64,000 bases of DNA from JADKIH01 sp031417395 (GTDB lineage: Bacteria; Bacteroidota; Bacteroidia; AKYH767-A; 2013-40CM-41-45), in the NCBI GenBank assembly GCA_031417395.1, contig JANOVM010000059.1, positions 29,559-93,558 on the forward strand, given 5' to 3'. The notes below the pieces were generated by a model, which searched no databases, was not told where the DNA came from, and saw nothing but the letters and a program-made list of their open reading frames with translations. The first letter of the stretch is position 1. Each line of letters starts with the position of its first letter. This document shows positions 44,454 to 53,894 of the stretch, in pieces. The position numbers were made by a program, and so were the translations under genes.

Positions 44454-46573
44454 CTATTGAAAAATTCAGTTACGACAACCGTATCGTAAAAAACTTTGCT
44501 TTTGCCACGATTCTTTGGGGAATTGTTGGTATGCTGGTGGGGTTAATTGCCGCTTTACAGTTAACTAATCCGGCTTATAATCTGGCCCCTTATCTCAGTT
44601 TTGGGCGTGTCAGGCCGTTACATACCAATGCAGTTATTTTTGCTTTCGTCGGCAATGGAATATTTATGGGATTGTATTATTCTCTTCAGCGCCTTTGTAA
44701 AGCAAGAATGTTCAGCGATTTATTAAGCAAAATCCATTTCTGGGGATGGCAGTTTATCATCGTTCTTGCGGCATGCACACTTCCGCTGGGAATAACATCG
44801 GGGAAAGAGTATGCTGAACTTGAATGGCCCATTGATATTTTGATTGCTTTGGTTTGGGTAATTTTTGCCATCAATATGTTCGGAACAATTATTAAACGAA
44901 GAGAACGCCACCTCTATGTAGCGATTTGGTTTTACATTGCCACCGTAGTGACTGTTGCTGTTTTGCATATTGTGAATTCTATAGAACTTCCTGTTAGTTT
45001 AATAAAAAGTTATCCTATCTATGCAGGTGTTCAGGATGCTCTTGTTCAGTGGTGGTATGGTCATAATGCTGTTGCTTTCTTTTTAACAACACCATACCTG
45101 GGTCTTATGTATTATTTTGTTCCTAAAGCAGCCAATCGTCCGGTATACTCTTACAAACTTTCCATCATTCACTTTTGGGCTTTGATATTTCTTTACATCT
45201 GGGCAGGGCCACATCACCTTCTTTACACATCCCTTCCTGACTGGGCACAATCGCTGGGAATTGTTTTCTCTATAATGCTAATTGCTCCTTCGTGGGGTGG
45301 TATGATTAATGGGCTACTTACATTACGCGGTGCATGGGACAGAGTTAGAGAAGATATTGTTTTGAAATTTATGGTTGTTGCTATTACCGCTTATGGAATG
45401 GCAACCTTTGAAGGACCTATGCTCTCTTTGAAAAGTGTAAATGCTATTTCACATTTTACTGACTGGACAATTGCACACGTTCATATTGGAGGTTTGGGTT
45501 GGAATGGAATGTTGACATTCGGAATTCTCTATTATTTAATTCCACGTTTATTTGGCACGCAGTTATGGTCGAAAAAGCTTGCTAATTTTCATTTTTGGAT
45601 AAGCACATTGGGAATTTTATTCTATGCTATTCCAATGTATTGGGCTGGTTTTACTCAAAGTTTAATGTGGAAAGAGTTTACTGCAGATGGAATTTTAAAA
45701 TATCCCAACTTCCTTGAAACAGTTGTTCAGATTGTACCTATGTACAAACTCAGGGCTTTTGGAGGTTTCCTGTTTTTGAGTGGTGCTATTGTAATGGCAT
45801 ACAACCTTATCAAAACCATTCGTTCAGGCAATCTTCTTCCTGATGAAGCAGCAGAAGCTCCAGCTCTTTCTTCACTTGAAATAGAACATGCAGGTAAATC
45901 ACACTGGCACCGCTGGATTGAAAGAAGACCAGTACAAATGCTATTGTACAGTCTAGTATTGATATTAATCGGCGGATTGGTAGAAATTGTTCCTATGCTT
46001 ACGATAAAATCAAATATTCCAACGATTGCATCCGTAAAACCATATACACCACTCGAATTGCAGGGAAGAGATATTTATATTCGTGAAGGCTGCTATACCT
46101 GTCATTCACAAATGATCCGTCCTTTCAGAAGTGAAACCGAACGGTATGGAGAATATTCAAAAGCCGGAGAATTTGTTTATGACCACCCATTCCAATGGGG
46201 AAGTAAACGTACCGGTCCGGATCTTGCCCGTGAAGGAGGAAAATATCCGGATTCCTGGCATTACAATCACATGCTTGATCCTACTACAATGAGTCCGGGA
46301 TCGCTTATGCCTGCTTATGAATTTCTTCTCAATAAAAACCTCGACATCTCTTCAACTCCTGCAAAAATTCGTGTCATGCAGAAATTGGGAGTACCATACC
46401 CGGAGAATTACGATGCTAAAGCAAACGACGACCTAATCAAACAAGCAAATAAAATTTCAGAAAACCTGAAAAAAGAAGGCGTAGTTGTTCGCAGTGATAA
46501 AGAAATTATTGCCATCATAGCATATCTGCAGAGATTGGGTAAAGACATAAAAGCAGAAAAAACAAATCAATAA
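44450..46573 (+). CDS. ccoNO: cbb3 cytochrome oxidase fused subunits I and II (CcoNO)
   Basis: 707 residues. The first ~480 form CcoN with about 12 helices and heme/CuB histidine regions (RPLHTNAVIFAFVGNG, WWYGHNAVAFFLT, WAGPHHLLYTSLPDW, HFTDWTIAHVHIGGLGWNG). The rest is the CcoO monoheme part with C548-x-x-C551-H552 in REGCYTCHSQMIRPF. The fusion of the two subunits is typical of Bacteroidota. The enzyme reduces O2 with high affinity and pumps protons. Operon: ccoS-NO-Q-P-G and fixH-like genes. Confidence 0.96.
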   Translation: MTIEKFSYDNRIVKNFAFATILWGIVGMLVGLIAALQLTNPAYNLAPYLSFGRVRPLHTNAVIFAFVGNGIFMGLYYSLQRLCKARMFSDLLSKIHFWGWQFIIVLAACTLPLGITSGKEYAELEWPIDILIALVWVIFAINMFGTIIKRRERHLYVAIWFYIATVVTVAVLHIVNSIELPVSLIKSYPIYAGVQDALVQWWYGHNAVAFFLTTPYLGLMYYFVPKAANRPVYSYKLSIIHFWALIFLYIWAGPHHLLYTSLPDWAQSLGIVFSIMLIAPSWGGMINGLLTLRGAWDRVREDIVLKFMVVAITAYGMATFEGPMLSLKSVNAISHFTDWTIAHVHIGGLGWNGMLTFGILYYLIPRLFGTQLWSKKLANFHFWISTLGILFYAIPMYWAGFTQSLMWKEFTADGILKYPNFLETVVQIVPMYKLRAFGGFLFLSGAIVMAYNLIKTIRSGNLLPDEAAEAPALSSLEIEHAGKSHWHRWIERRPVQMLLYSLVLILIGGLVEIVPMLTIKSNIPTIASVKPYTPLELQGRDIYIREGCYTCHSQMIRPFRSETERYGEYSKAGEFVYDHPFQWGSKRTGPDLAREGGKYPDSWHYNHMLDPTTMSPGSLMPAYEFLLNKNLDISSTPAKIRVMQKLGVPYPENYDAKANDDLIKQANKISENLKKEGVVVRSDKEIIAIIAYLQRLGKDIKAEKTNQ

Positions 46574-46607
46574 AGTAGTTGCTCATAAATAATAAAAAGA
46601 AAAAACC

Positions 46608-46790
46608 ATGTTCAAAAACTATTTTGAAGGAATCAAAGGAATAGAAGTCTATCCCGTCTTTCTTTTAATCGTCTTTGTCGCTTTTTTTATAAGTATGTCA
46701 ATTTGGTTAATCCGTGCCAATAAAAATAAAATGGAGGAACTGAGTAAAATTCCATTTGAAAATGAATCAGGTCATTCATTGGATTCATAA
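46608..46790 (+). CDS. ccoQ: CcoQ-like small subunit
   Basis: 60 residues with one membrane helix (about 14-33, VFLLIVFVAFFISMSIWLI) and a short polar tail. Position between ccoNO and ccoP and size match CcoQ, which stabilises the complex. Sequence is otherwise unremarkable, so the name rests on context. Confidence 0.75.
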   Translation: MFKNYFEGIKGIEVYPVFLLIVFVAFFISMSIWLIRANKNKMEELSKIPFENESGHSLDS

Positions 46791-46801
46791 ATAAAATAAA
46801 T

Positions 46802-47770
46802 ATGAAAATATCACAAATAAAAAACTTCTCTGCACTATTGATACTTTCCGGCATATCTCACTTGACCTATGCTCAAGGCTCCATGGCAACAAACGCAACA
46901 CAGTCAGGCACTTCATTCGGTACAAAATTTCCTCATTATTTGGAAGATCCTTTGGTATGGCTTGGATTGTTTATGTTAATCCTTATAGGAACAACTATTT
47001 TTTCACTTTACCAGAGTGTTAAAGCTCTAACCGGAAAAAATAAATCATCGGTTGAAGAAACAATCCCTGTTAGCGATAAAGTTTATAAAGAAACTGTATG
47101 GCATAAATTAATGAAAGGCATGACAAAATCTGTTCCTGTTGAAAAGGAGCAAGACATCATGCTCGATCATAACTACGATGGTATTCGTGAACTTGATAAC
47201 CAATTACCGCCGTGGTGGATATGGGGATTTTATTTTACGATTGCCTTTGCTGTGGTATATCTTCTAAGTTATCACGTAGCAGGAACAGGGATGCTCAGTA
47301 TTCAGGAATATGACGATGAAATGCTAAAAGCTAAAATAGAAAAAGAAACACGCATGAAGAATTCATCCGACAACGTTACATTTGAAAATGTGGTTGCGCT
47401 TACTAGCAAAGAAGATATTGCTGCCGGTAAAGAAACTTTCGTAAAACTATGTGTTACCTGTCACGGTAATGAAGGTCAGGGAAATGTAGGGCCGAACCTT
47501 ACGGATCAATTCTGGCTCAACGGCGGTGGCATTCATAATATATTTCACACTATTGCGGAAGGGGTTCCTGCTAAAGGAATGATCTCCTGGAAAACACAGC
47601 TCTCTCCTAAACAAATTCAAAAAGTGTCCAGTTTCATTCTTACACTGCAAGGAACATCACCTCAGGGTGCTAAAGAGCCTCAAGGGGATAAATGGATTGA
47701 ACAATCCAAAACCGACTCAACCACTACCGCTTCAGCGGATACAACTACGGGGTTAACCAAGAAACAATAA
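46802..47770 (+). CDS. ccoP: cbb3 oxidase subunit III (CcoP), single heme c
   Basis: 322 residues. Signal-like first helix (about 9-24), a second helix (about 51-70), the CcoP N-terminal motif (YDGIRELDNQLPPWWIW) and a third helix (about 141-160). One cytochrome c domain follows with CVTCHGNEGQGNVGPNLTD and a methionine ligand in GMISWK. Most proteobacterial CcoP proteins have two CxxCH hemes; only one is present here. The stop codon overlaps ccoG by one base. It carries electrons from soluble cytochrome c to CcoNO. Confidence 0.9.
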   Translation: MKISQIKNFSALLILSGISHLTYAQGSMATNATQSGTSFGTKFPHYLEDPLVWLGLFMLILIGTTIFSLYQSVKALTGKNKSSVEETIPVSDKVYKETVWHKLMKGMTKSVPVEKEQDIMLDHNYDGIRELDNQLPPWWIWGFYFTIAFAVVYLLSYHVAGTGMLSIQEYDDEMLKAKIEKETRMKNSSDNVTFENVVALTSKEDIAAGKETFVKLCVTCHGNEGQGNVGPNLTDQFWLNGGGIHNIFHTIAEGVPAKGMISWKTQLSPKQIQKVSSFILTLQGTSPQGAKEPQGDKWIEQSKTDSTTTASADTTTGLTKKQ

Positions 47771-49179
47771 TGTATATTGATAAAGATATTAATGAGCCCG
47801 ATTCATTCCGCGATAGCATCTCAACCATAGGAAAGGATGGTAAGCGTGCATGGATTTTTCCAAAAAAACCAAAAGGAAGATTTTATCAGGCAAGGACGTA
47901 CGTCAGTTTTTTCTTTTTGATAATTTTATTTGGTTTACCCTTTATTAAAAAAGATGGATTTCCTTTTGTTCTTCTTAACTTCTTAGAGCGAAAATTTATT
48001 TTGTTCGGCATACCTTTTTGGCCGCAGGATTTTTTTCTATTTGTTCTTGCCATGCTCACCTTTATTATGTTCATCATTCTGTTTACCGTCATCTTTGGAA
48101 GAGTTTGGTGCGGCTGGGCTTGCCCTCAGACAATTTTCATGGAAATGGTTTTTAGGAAGATTGAATATTGGATCGAAGGGGATTATATACAACAGAAACA
48201 TCTGGCAGCAGCAGAATGGAATTCGGAAAAAACCATGAAGCGGGCATTAAAATATTTTATTTTCTTCCTGCTTTCATTTTTAATAGCGAATACATTTCTT
48301 GCATACATAATCAGTTACGATCAGTTAAAACTTTTGGTAACGGAAGGACCGTTTAATCATGTAGGCAGCTTTATTGCTATTATAGTTTTTACTTTTGTTT
48401 TCTTTTTAGTCTATACTCGTTTCCGGGAACAGGCCTGCATTGTGGTATGTCCTTATGGAAGGTTGCAGGGTGTATTGCTTGACAGAGACTCCCTGGTGGT
48501 AGCATACGACCATAAGCGGGGTGATCCAAAAGGAAAAATTCATAAAAATGAAAACAGAACAATTGGTGACTGCATCGATTGCCACCAATGCGTGAATGTT
48601 TGTCCTACCGGAATCGACATTCGAAACGGAACCCAAATGGAATGTGTGAATTGCACAGCCTGTATGGATGCCTGTGATGAAATCATGGATCATGTAGGTT
48701 TTAAAAGAGGGCTGGTTCGCATTACCAGTGAAAACATGATTGAAAGAAAAACTAAATTTCGTTTCACTCCGCGCATAATTGGCTATACCGTTGTTTTATT
48801 TATTTTACTTACAACCTTTTCAACACTGCTTGCATTCAGAAGTGAAGTAGAATCAACAATTCTCAGGACACCGGGCATGCTTTACCAAAAGTTTGATAAT
48901 AATAAAATCGGCAATCTTTACAATATTCAGATAGTAAATAAAACATTTAAACAATTTTCCGTTCAGCTTCGCCTTAAATCACCCGCCGGAGAAATTAAAT
49001 TCGTAGGAGTAGGCTTAACTTTTCTGGATAAGCAATCGCTTTCTGAAGCTGAATTTTTTGTTATCCTATCCGGCGATAAATTAAAAAGCGTGAAAACTCC
49101 TTTGATCATTGAAATAATTTCCAATGGAAAAGTAATTGAAGAAGTCAAAACCAATTTTATGGGACCCGTATATAATTGA
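47770..49179 (+). CDS. ccoG: cbb3 oxidase accessory protein CcoG (RdxA/FixG)
   Basis: 469 residues. Several membrane helices are interrupted by cysteine motifs: CGWACPQTIFMEMVF, CIVVCPYGRLQGV, and two 4Fe-4S clusters CIDCHQCVNVCPTG and CVNCTACMDAC. A C-terminal Ig-like FixG domain follows (about 360-469). The protein reduces copper for cbb3 assembly. It follows ccoP with a one-base overlap. Confidence 0.95.
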   Translation: MYIDKDINEPDSFRDSISTIGKDGKRAWIFPKKPKGRFYQARTYVSFFFLIILFGLPFIKKDGFPFVLLNFLERKFILFGIPFWPQDFFLFVLAMLTFIMFIILFTVIFGRVWCGWACPQTIFMEMVFRKIEYWIEGDYIQQKHLAAAEWNSEKTMKRALKYFIFFLLSFLIANTFLAYIISYDQLKLLVTEGPFNHVGSFIAIIVFTFVFFLVYTRFREQACIVVCPYGRLQGVLLDRDSLVVAYDHKRGDPKGKIHKNENRTIGDCIDCHQCVNVCPTGIDIRNGTQMECVNCTACMDACDEIMDHVGFKRGLVRITSENMIERKTKFRFTPRIIGYTVVLFILLTTFSTLLAFRSEVESTILRTPGMLYQKFDNNKIGNLYNIQIVNKTFKQFSVQLRLKSPAGEIKFVGVGLTFLDKQSLSEAEFFVILSGDKLKSVKTPLIIEIISNGKVIEEVKTNFMGPVYN

Positions 49180-49184
49180 GCTAT

Positions 49185-49244
49185 ATGAAAACAAACATAA
49201 TGGAAAAAATGCAGGGATACCTGGAAAAAAACAAGAATAAATGA
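49185..49244 (+). CDS. Possible 19-residue ORF coupled to the FixH gene
   Basis: ATG at 49185 opens a short frame rich in lysine and methionine. Its TGA overlaps the ATG of the FixH gene (ATGA). It may be a translational coupler or leader peptide, or chance. No homology can be assessed at this length. Confidence 0.25.
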   Translation: MKTNIMEKMQGYLEKNKNK

Positions 49245-49696
49245 AACTACATTTCGGACATGGAATTGTATTAGTGATGGCCCTGTTTATGGGAGGAATA
49301 CTTTTACTGGTTTATAAAACAGGACAACAAAGGGTTGATCTGGTAAGCAGCAATTACTACGATCAGGAATTAAAATATGAAAATCAGATTGAAAAAGAAA
49401 GAAAATCGCTGCAATTGAGTGATGATGTAAAAATCAATTATGATGCCGTCAATGGACTAATTAATGTAAAATATCCCCTACTCAAAGATAATTCTCCTCT
49501 TTCTGGCACGGTCACTTTATACAAACCTGATAATGCTTCACTTGATTACTCTCTTGCCGTAAAACCCGGAAACGAAAACATACAGTCTATCAAAACTTCA
49601 GAAATGGCAAATGGCTTGTGGAAAATAAAAGTGAACTGGGATTCTGATTCTATTTCATATTATAAAGAAGAAAAAATCTCTATTTCAAATCAATAA
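49241..49696 (+). CDS. fixH: FixH-like protein
   Basis: 151 residues: one membrane helix (about 6-25, IVLVMALFMGGILLLVYKT), then a periplasmic FixH domain with SSNYYDQELKYENQIEKE and late WKIKVNWDSDS. FixH supports cbb3 oxidase maturation. It lies between ccoG and the TauE-like gene in the operon. Confidence 0.87.
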   Translation: MKLHFGHGIVLVMALFMGGILLLVYKTGQQRVDLVSSNYYDQELKYENQIEKERKSLQLSDDVKINYDAVNGLINVKYPLLKDNSPLSGTVTLYKPDNASLDYSLAVKPGNENIQSIKTSEMANGLWKIKVNWDSDSISYYKEEKISISNQ

Positions 49697-49702
49697 AAAA
49701 AA

Positions 49703-50371
49703 ATGTTAGTTTATTATTCAGCATTACTTGTAGGTTTTCTTGGAAGTTTTCATTGCGCCGGAATGTGCGGGCCCATTGCTTTGGCTTTACCGGTTTCCCG
49801 AGAAACAAAGATGGGAATGATTCTTCACCTGCTTACATACAATGCAGGAAGAATTTTCACCTATGCCACGCTCGGCTTAATTGTGGGATTAATCGGGCAT
49901 AGAATTGCTATGGCAGGTTTTCAAAAAACATTATCCATCTTTTCTGGAGGACTGATCCTGGCGATTGCAGTTGTTTCTTTTATCAATCCCAGATTCATTT
50001 ATTCTCATTCTCTTCTATCAAAATATACAGCCAAAATCAAATCGATGTTTCGAAACCTATTTGGCAGGAAATCTCCTTTGACATTATTCTCGATCGGGCT
50101 CGTAAACGGCCTTCTCCCCTGCGGATTTGTTTATCTGGCGCTTGCTGCAGCAATATCAACCGGAGATTATCTTCAGAGCTCAGGATATATGGCGCTTTTT
50201 GGACTGGGAACATTACCCATGATGCTTAGCTTTTCATTGGCCGGTAATGTTTTTGGCCTTCGTTTTAATAAGTTCATTAGCAAAGTATCACCGTATATGG
50301 CTATGGCAGTTGGCGTTCTTTTGATTTATCGTGGTATAACCATGGTTGGCCATGATTGCTGTCATCGTTGA
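49703..50371 (+). CDS. Sulfite exporter TauE/SafE-family membrane protein, copper-linked
   Basis: 222 residues with about six helices. The first has GFLGSFHCAGMCGPIALALP, where H, two C and M can bind copper. The repeated half begins GLVNGLLPCGFVYLALAAA. This CcoH-associated branch of the DsbD/TauE superfamily is regularly found at the end of cbb3 operons and is thought to help copper delivery. It is last in the cbb3 operon, 6 bases after fixH. Confidence 0.87.
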   Translation: MLVYYSALLVGFLGSFHCAGMCGPIALALPVSRETKMGMILHLLTYNAGRIFTYATLGLIVGLIGHRIAMAGFQKTLSIFSGGLILAIAVVSFINPRFIYSHSLLSKYTAKIKSMFRNLFGRKSPLTLFSIGLVNGLLPCGFVYLALAAAISTGDYLQSSGYMALFGLGTLPMMLSFSLAGNVFGLRFNKFISKVSPYMAMAVGVLLIYRGITMVGHDCCHR

Positions 50372-50412
50372 TTTTTTCTATTTATTTAAGTGACCGATAT
50401 CTCAAAATAAGA

Positions 50413-50455
50413 TGACCTTCGTCATGTAAAATTTGAAAATAGATATTGAACTTTG
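50413..50455 (+). promoter_or_regulatory. SDR/pps promoter with TGACCTTCGTCA site
   Basis: ATGACCTTCGTCAT is a palindrome (core 50413-50424). GAACTTTG at 50448-50455 is a one-mismatch TAnnTTTG box, and its last base is 36.5 nt from the palindrome centre, the same as at 44211. Confidence 0.65.
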
Positions 50456-50491
50456 AATGATATGCTTAATAATTCTCAATAATTAATATTT

Positions 50492-51253
50492 ATGGAAAAA
50501 ATCTTTAAAAATAAAGTAGCGCTTGTAACCGGTGGTAGTTTTGGTATAGGACGTGCAACTGCAATCGCCTTTGCTAAAAGAGGAGCAATAGTAGTCGTTG
50601 CTGACTGGCTGGAAGATAAAGACGGAGATACCATTAAAAGTATTAAAGCCGAAGGAAGTGAAGCTCTTTTTATCAAATGCGATGTCTCTAAAACATCTGA
50701 TGTTAAAGCAATGATTGATCAAACAATTTCAACGTTTGGACGAATAGATTTTGCTTTTAACAATGCAGGCATTGAAGGCATTATGGGACAAACCCACGAA
50801 TGCACAGAAGAAAATTGGGATAAAACTATTGGAGTAAATTTAAAGGGCGTTTGGTTATGCATGAAGCATGAAATTCCAATGATGCAAAAACAAAGCAAAG
50901 GCGCTATTATTAATTGCGCTTCCGTTGCCGGGCTCATTGGTTTTCCCGGACTTCCGGCTTATGTTGCAAGTAAACATGCTATTGCAGGTTTAACAAAAAC
51001 AGCTGCTTTAGAATATGCAAAATTAAATATAAGAATCAATGCTGTTTGTCCGGGTGTTATTAAAACTCCTATGGTTGACAGACTAACCGGAAAAGATAAA
51101 GAAGTAGAAAAAAATTATGAAAGCATGGAACCCGTTGGAAGAATGGGACAACCCGAAGAAGTAGCAGAAGCCGTTATATGGCTTTGCTCCGATGCCGCTT
51201 CTTTTGTAACCGGAGTTATAATGCCCGTTGATGGCGGATGGATTGCAGGTTAA
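50492..51253 (+). CDS. SDR-family oxidoreductase
   Basis: 253 residues, classical short-chain dehydrogenase. Cofactor motif TGGSFGIGRA at about 13-22, NNAGIEG in the middle, and catalytic Y157-x3-K161 in YVASKHA; the end has FVTGVIMPVDGGW. An acidic residue after beta-2 (DWLEDKD) favours NAD(H). Substrate not predictable. It heads an operon with PEP synthase, 16 bases apart, and has an FNR/CRP-like site in its promoter. Confidence 0.9.
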   Translation: MEKIFKNKVALVTGGSFGIGRATAIAFAKRGAIVVVADWLEDKDGDTIKSIKAEGSEALFIKCDVSKTSDVKAMIDQTISTFGRIDFAFNNAGIEGIMGQTHECTEENWDKTIGVNLKGVWLCMKHEIPMMQKQSKGAIINCASVAGLIGFPGLPAYVASKHAIAGLTKTAALEYAKLNIRINAVCPGVIKTPMVDRLTGKDKEVEKNYESMEPVGRMGQPEEVAEAVIWLCSDAASFVTGVIMPVDGGWIAG

Positions 51254-51269
51254 TTTTAAAAATTAAGAT

Positions 51270-53705
51270 ATGAATGAAGAATCAAAAAATTCAGAAAAAT
51301 TTATTCTTGAATTTGAACACATCAGAAAAGATGATATAGCTCTGGTAGGAGGTAAAAATGCTTCCCTCGGCGAACTTATTCATACTTTAAAGCCCTATGG
51401 AATCAATGTTCCGGATGGCTTTGCTATTACTTCATTGGCGTATTGGGAATTTATTTATTCCAATAAACTTAAAGAACCCATAAAGAAAATACTCGAACAA
51501 CTCGACACCACTAATTTTACAAATCTTGAAACCGTAAGTAATACTATTCGCGAACTTATCAGAGAGAGTAAGATACCGGACGAAATAACCAAACTGGTTA
51601 AATTGTCATATTTTAATCTATGCAATAAATATGGAAGAAATTGTGATGTTGCCGTAAGAAGCAGCGCAACTGCTGAAGACCTTCCAACAGCAAGTTTTGC
51701 CGGTCAGCATGACTCCTACCTGAATGTTCATGGCGATGCCGGTATATTAAATGCTGTAATCCATTGTTACGCTTCTCTATTCAGTGAACGAGCAATAAAA
51801 TACCGATACGACAAAGGATTTGATTTATTCAATATTGCTCAATCTGTTGGTGTGCAAAAAATGGTGCGTTCCGACATGGAATGTTCCGGTGTTTGCTTTA
51901 CCATTGATCCCGATACGGGCTTTAGCGACATCATTCATATTGCTGGAAGCTGGGGACTGGGAGAAAATATTGTCAAAGGAAATGTAAACCCCGATGAGTT
52001 TTTAGTTTTTAAAAAAACTTTTCTTCAAGGCAAAGAAGCTATCATCAAGCGTAAACTTGGAAGCAAAGAAAAAACAATGGTTTATGCCGACAATGTCAAT
52101 TCTAAACCGGAACATAATATTGTTAATGTTGAAACAAATAAAGAGAACAGAGAAATATTTGTTTTAGAAGACGAAGAAATCAATCAGCTGGCTGAATGGG
52201 CTATCCTTATCGAGAAACAATACGGTTGTCCTATGGATATTGAATGGGCAAAGGATGGTTTAACAAATGAATTGTTTATTGTTCAGGCCAGGCCGGAAAC
52301 AACGCATCAGGGAATTAAACCTTTTATCCACAAAGTATATAAAATAAAAGATAAAAAACCAAAACTAACAACAGGTATAGCAGTTGGCAATAAAATAGCT
52401 TTTGGAAAAGCCCGCATTTTATTATCTTCTTCTGAATCCCTAAAACTTCAAACGGGTGAAATTCTTGTTACTGACATAACAAATCCCGATTGGGATGTAG
52501 TCCTAAAAAGATCCGCCGGAATTATTACTAATAAAGGGGGACGTACCAGTCATGCTTCCATTGTTGCAAGAGAGTTAGGTGTTCCCGCAATCGTTGGAAC
52601 AAATGATGCAACAAGTAAAATCAAGGACGGTCAGCTTATTACAATTTCATGCGCCGAAGGACAAACCGGATTTGTCTATGATGGTCAGCTATCCTGGGAA
52701 GAAAAAGAATATGATCTTAGAAATATTAAAATGCCCCGTACAGGTGTAATGCTCATTGTTGCTGACCCCGATAAAGCATTTCAACTTTCGTTTTATCCCA
52801 ATAGTGGTGTCGGATTAATGCGTTTGGAATTTGTCATCAGTAATTCCATTCAGATTCACCCTATGGCTTTGGCGAAATTTGATTCCATTAAAAATAAAAA
52901 AACAAAAGAGAAAATCGAAGAACTGACTTTTCAATATGAAGATAAAAAAGAATATTTCATAGATAATCTTTCACAGGCTGTTGCAACCATTGCTGCTGCA
53001 TTTTATCCCAAAGATGTCATCGTAAGAATGAGTGATTTCAAAACAAATGAATATGCCAATCTTATTGGAGGAGATGAATTTGAACCCAAAGAAGAAAATC
53101 CAATGATTGGTTTCAGGGGAGCTTCACGATATTACAACGATCGGTATAAAGAAGGATTCAGACTTGAATGTGAAGCCATGAAAAAAGTAAGAGATACCAT
53201 GGGATTAACCAATGTAAAACTGATGATTCCTTTTTGCAGAACTGTAGACGAAGCTAAAAATGTGATTAAGCAAATGGAAGAATTTGGACTGAAAAGAGGG
53301 GAAAACGGACTTGAAATCTATATGATGGTTGAAATACCGTCCAATGTAATTCTTGCCGAACATTTTTCAAAATACTTTGATGGCTTCTCCATTGGCTCAA
53401 ACGACCTGACCCAACTCACCTTAGGTATAGACAGAGATTCAAGTATTATTAGTCCGCTGTTCGATGAAAGAAACGAAGCGGCAAAAGAGATGGTTGCTTC
53501 TGTCATTCAAAAAGCAAAGAAAGCCGGAATAAAAATCGGCCTTTGCGGACAGGCTCCCAGTGATTTTCCGGAATATGCAGGTTTTTTGGTGAAGCTGGGA
53601 ATCGACAGCATTTCCTTTAATCCTGATGCTTTACTCAATGGAATAAAAAACATCAATGATGCTGAAAAACTCAAGTTTTCTTCAGAGAAAATTATTTCAG
53701 CATAG
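51270..53705 (+). CDS. ppsA: Phosphoenolpyruvate synthase (pyruvate, water dikinase)
   Basis: 811 residues in the usual order. The ATP-grasp/PEP-binding domain starts ALVGGKNASLGEL, with CDVAVRSSATAEDLPTASFA. The central domain has the phospho-histidine H428 in GRTSHASIVARELGVPA. The TIM-barrel end contains GSNDLTQLTLGIDRDS and the cysteine motif IGLCGQAPSD. It makes PEP from pyruvate and ATP, allowing gluconeogenesis. Found with universal stress genes in many hypoxia-type clusters. Start ATG is 16 bases after the SDR stop. Confidence 0.95.
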   Translation: MNEESKNSEKFILEFEHIRKDDIALVGGKNASLGELIHTLKPYGINVPDGFAITSLAYWEFIYSNKLKEPIKKILEQLDTTNFTNLETVSNTIRELIRESKIPDEITKLVKLSYFNLCNKYGRNCDVAVRSSATAEDLPTASFAGQHDSYLNVHGDAGILNAVIHCYASLFSERAIKYRYDKGFDLFNIAQSVGVQKMVRSDMECSGVCFTIDPDTGFSDIIHIAGSWGLGENIVKGNVNPDEFLVFKKTFLQGKEAIIKRKLGSKEKTMVYADNVNSKPEHNIVNVETNKENREIFVLEDEEINQLAEWAILIEKQYGCPMDIEWAKDGLTNELFIVQARPETTHQGIKPFIHKVYKIKDKKPKLTTGIAVGNKIAFGKARILLSSSESLKLQTGEILVTDITNPDWDVVLKRSAGIITNKGGRTSHASIVARELGVPAIVGTNDATSKIKDGQLITISCAEGQTGFVYDGQLSWEEKEYDLRNIKMPRTGVMLIVADPDKAFQLSFYPNSGVGLMRLEFVISNSIQIHPMALAKFDSIKNKKTKEKIEELTFQYEDKKEYFIDNLSQAVATIAAAFYPKDVIVRMSDFKTNEYANLIGGDEFEPKEENPMIGFRGASRYYNDRYKEGFRLECEAMKKVRDTMGLTNVKLMIPFCRTVDEAKNVIKQMEEFGLKRGENGLEIYMMVEIPSNVILAEHFSKYFDGFSIGSNDLTQLTLGIDRDSSIISPLFDERNEAAKEMVASVIQKAKKAGIKIGLCGQAPSDFPEYAGFLVKLGIDSISFNPDALLNGIKNINDAEKLKFSSEKIISA

Positions 53706-53894
53706 AAAAATAGAATTTAGGTTTAACTGAATTTATGAGATGATTCCAACCATTAAATCAGGGCTCAAGGATTCGGGCGGGATATTATTTTCTTTTTTTA
53801 CATAAATCTATCTTTTTCAAAGGACTGAAAATTATATATTGCGGATATATTTATTTTCCCTGTTTCATCTTTTTATCGATGAAACCCCGCAATA

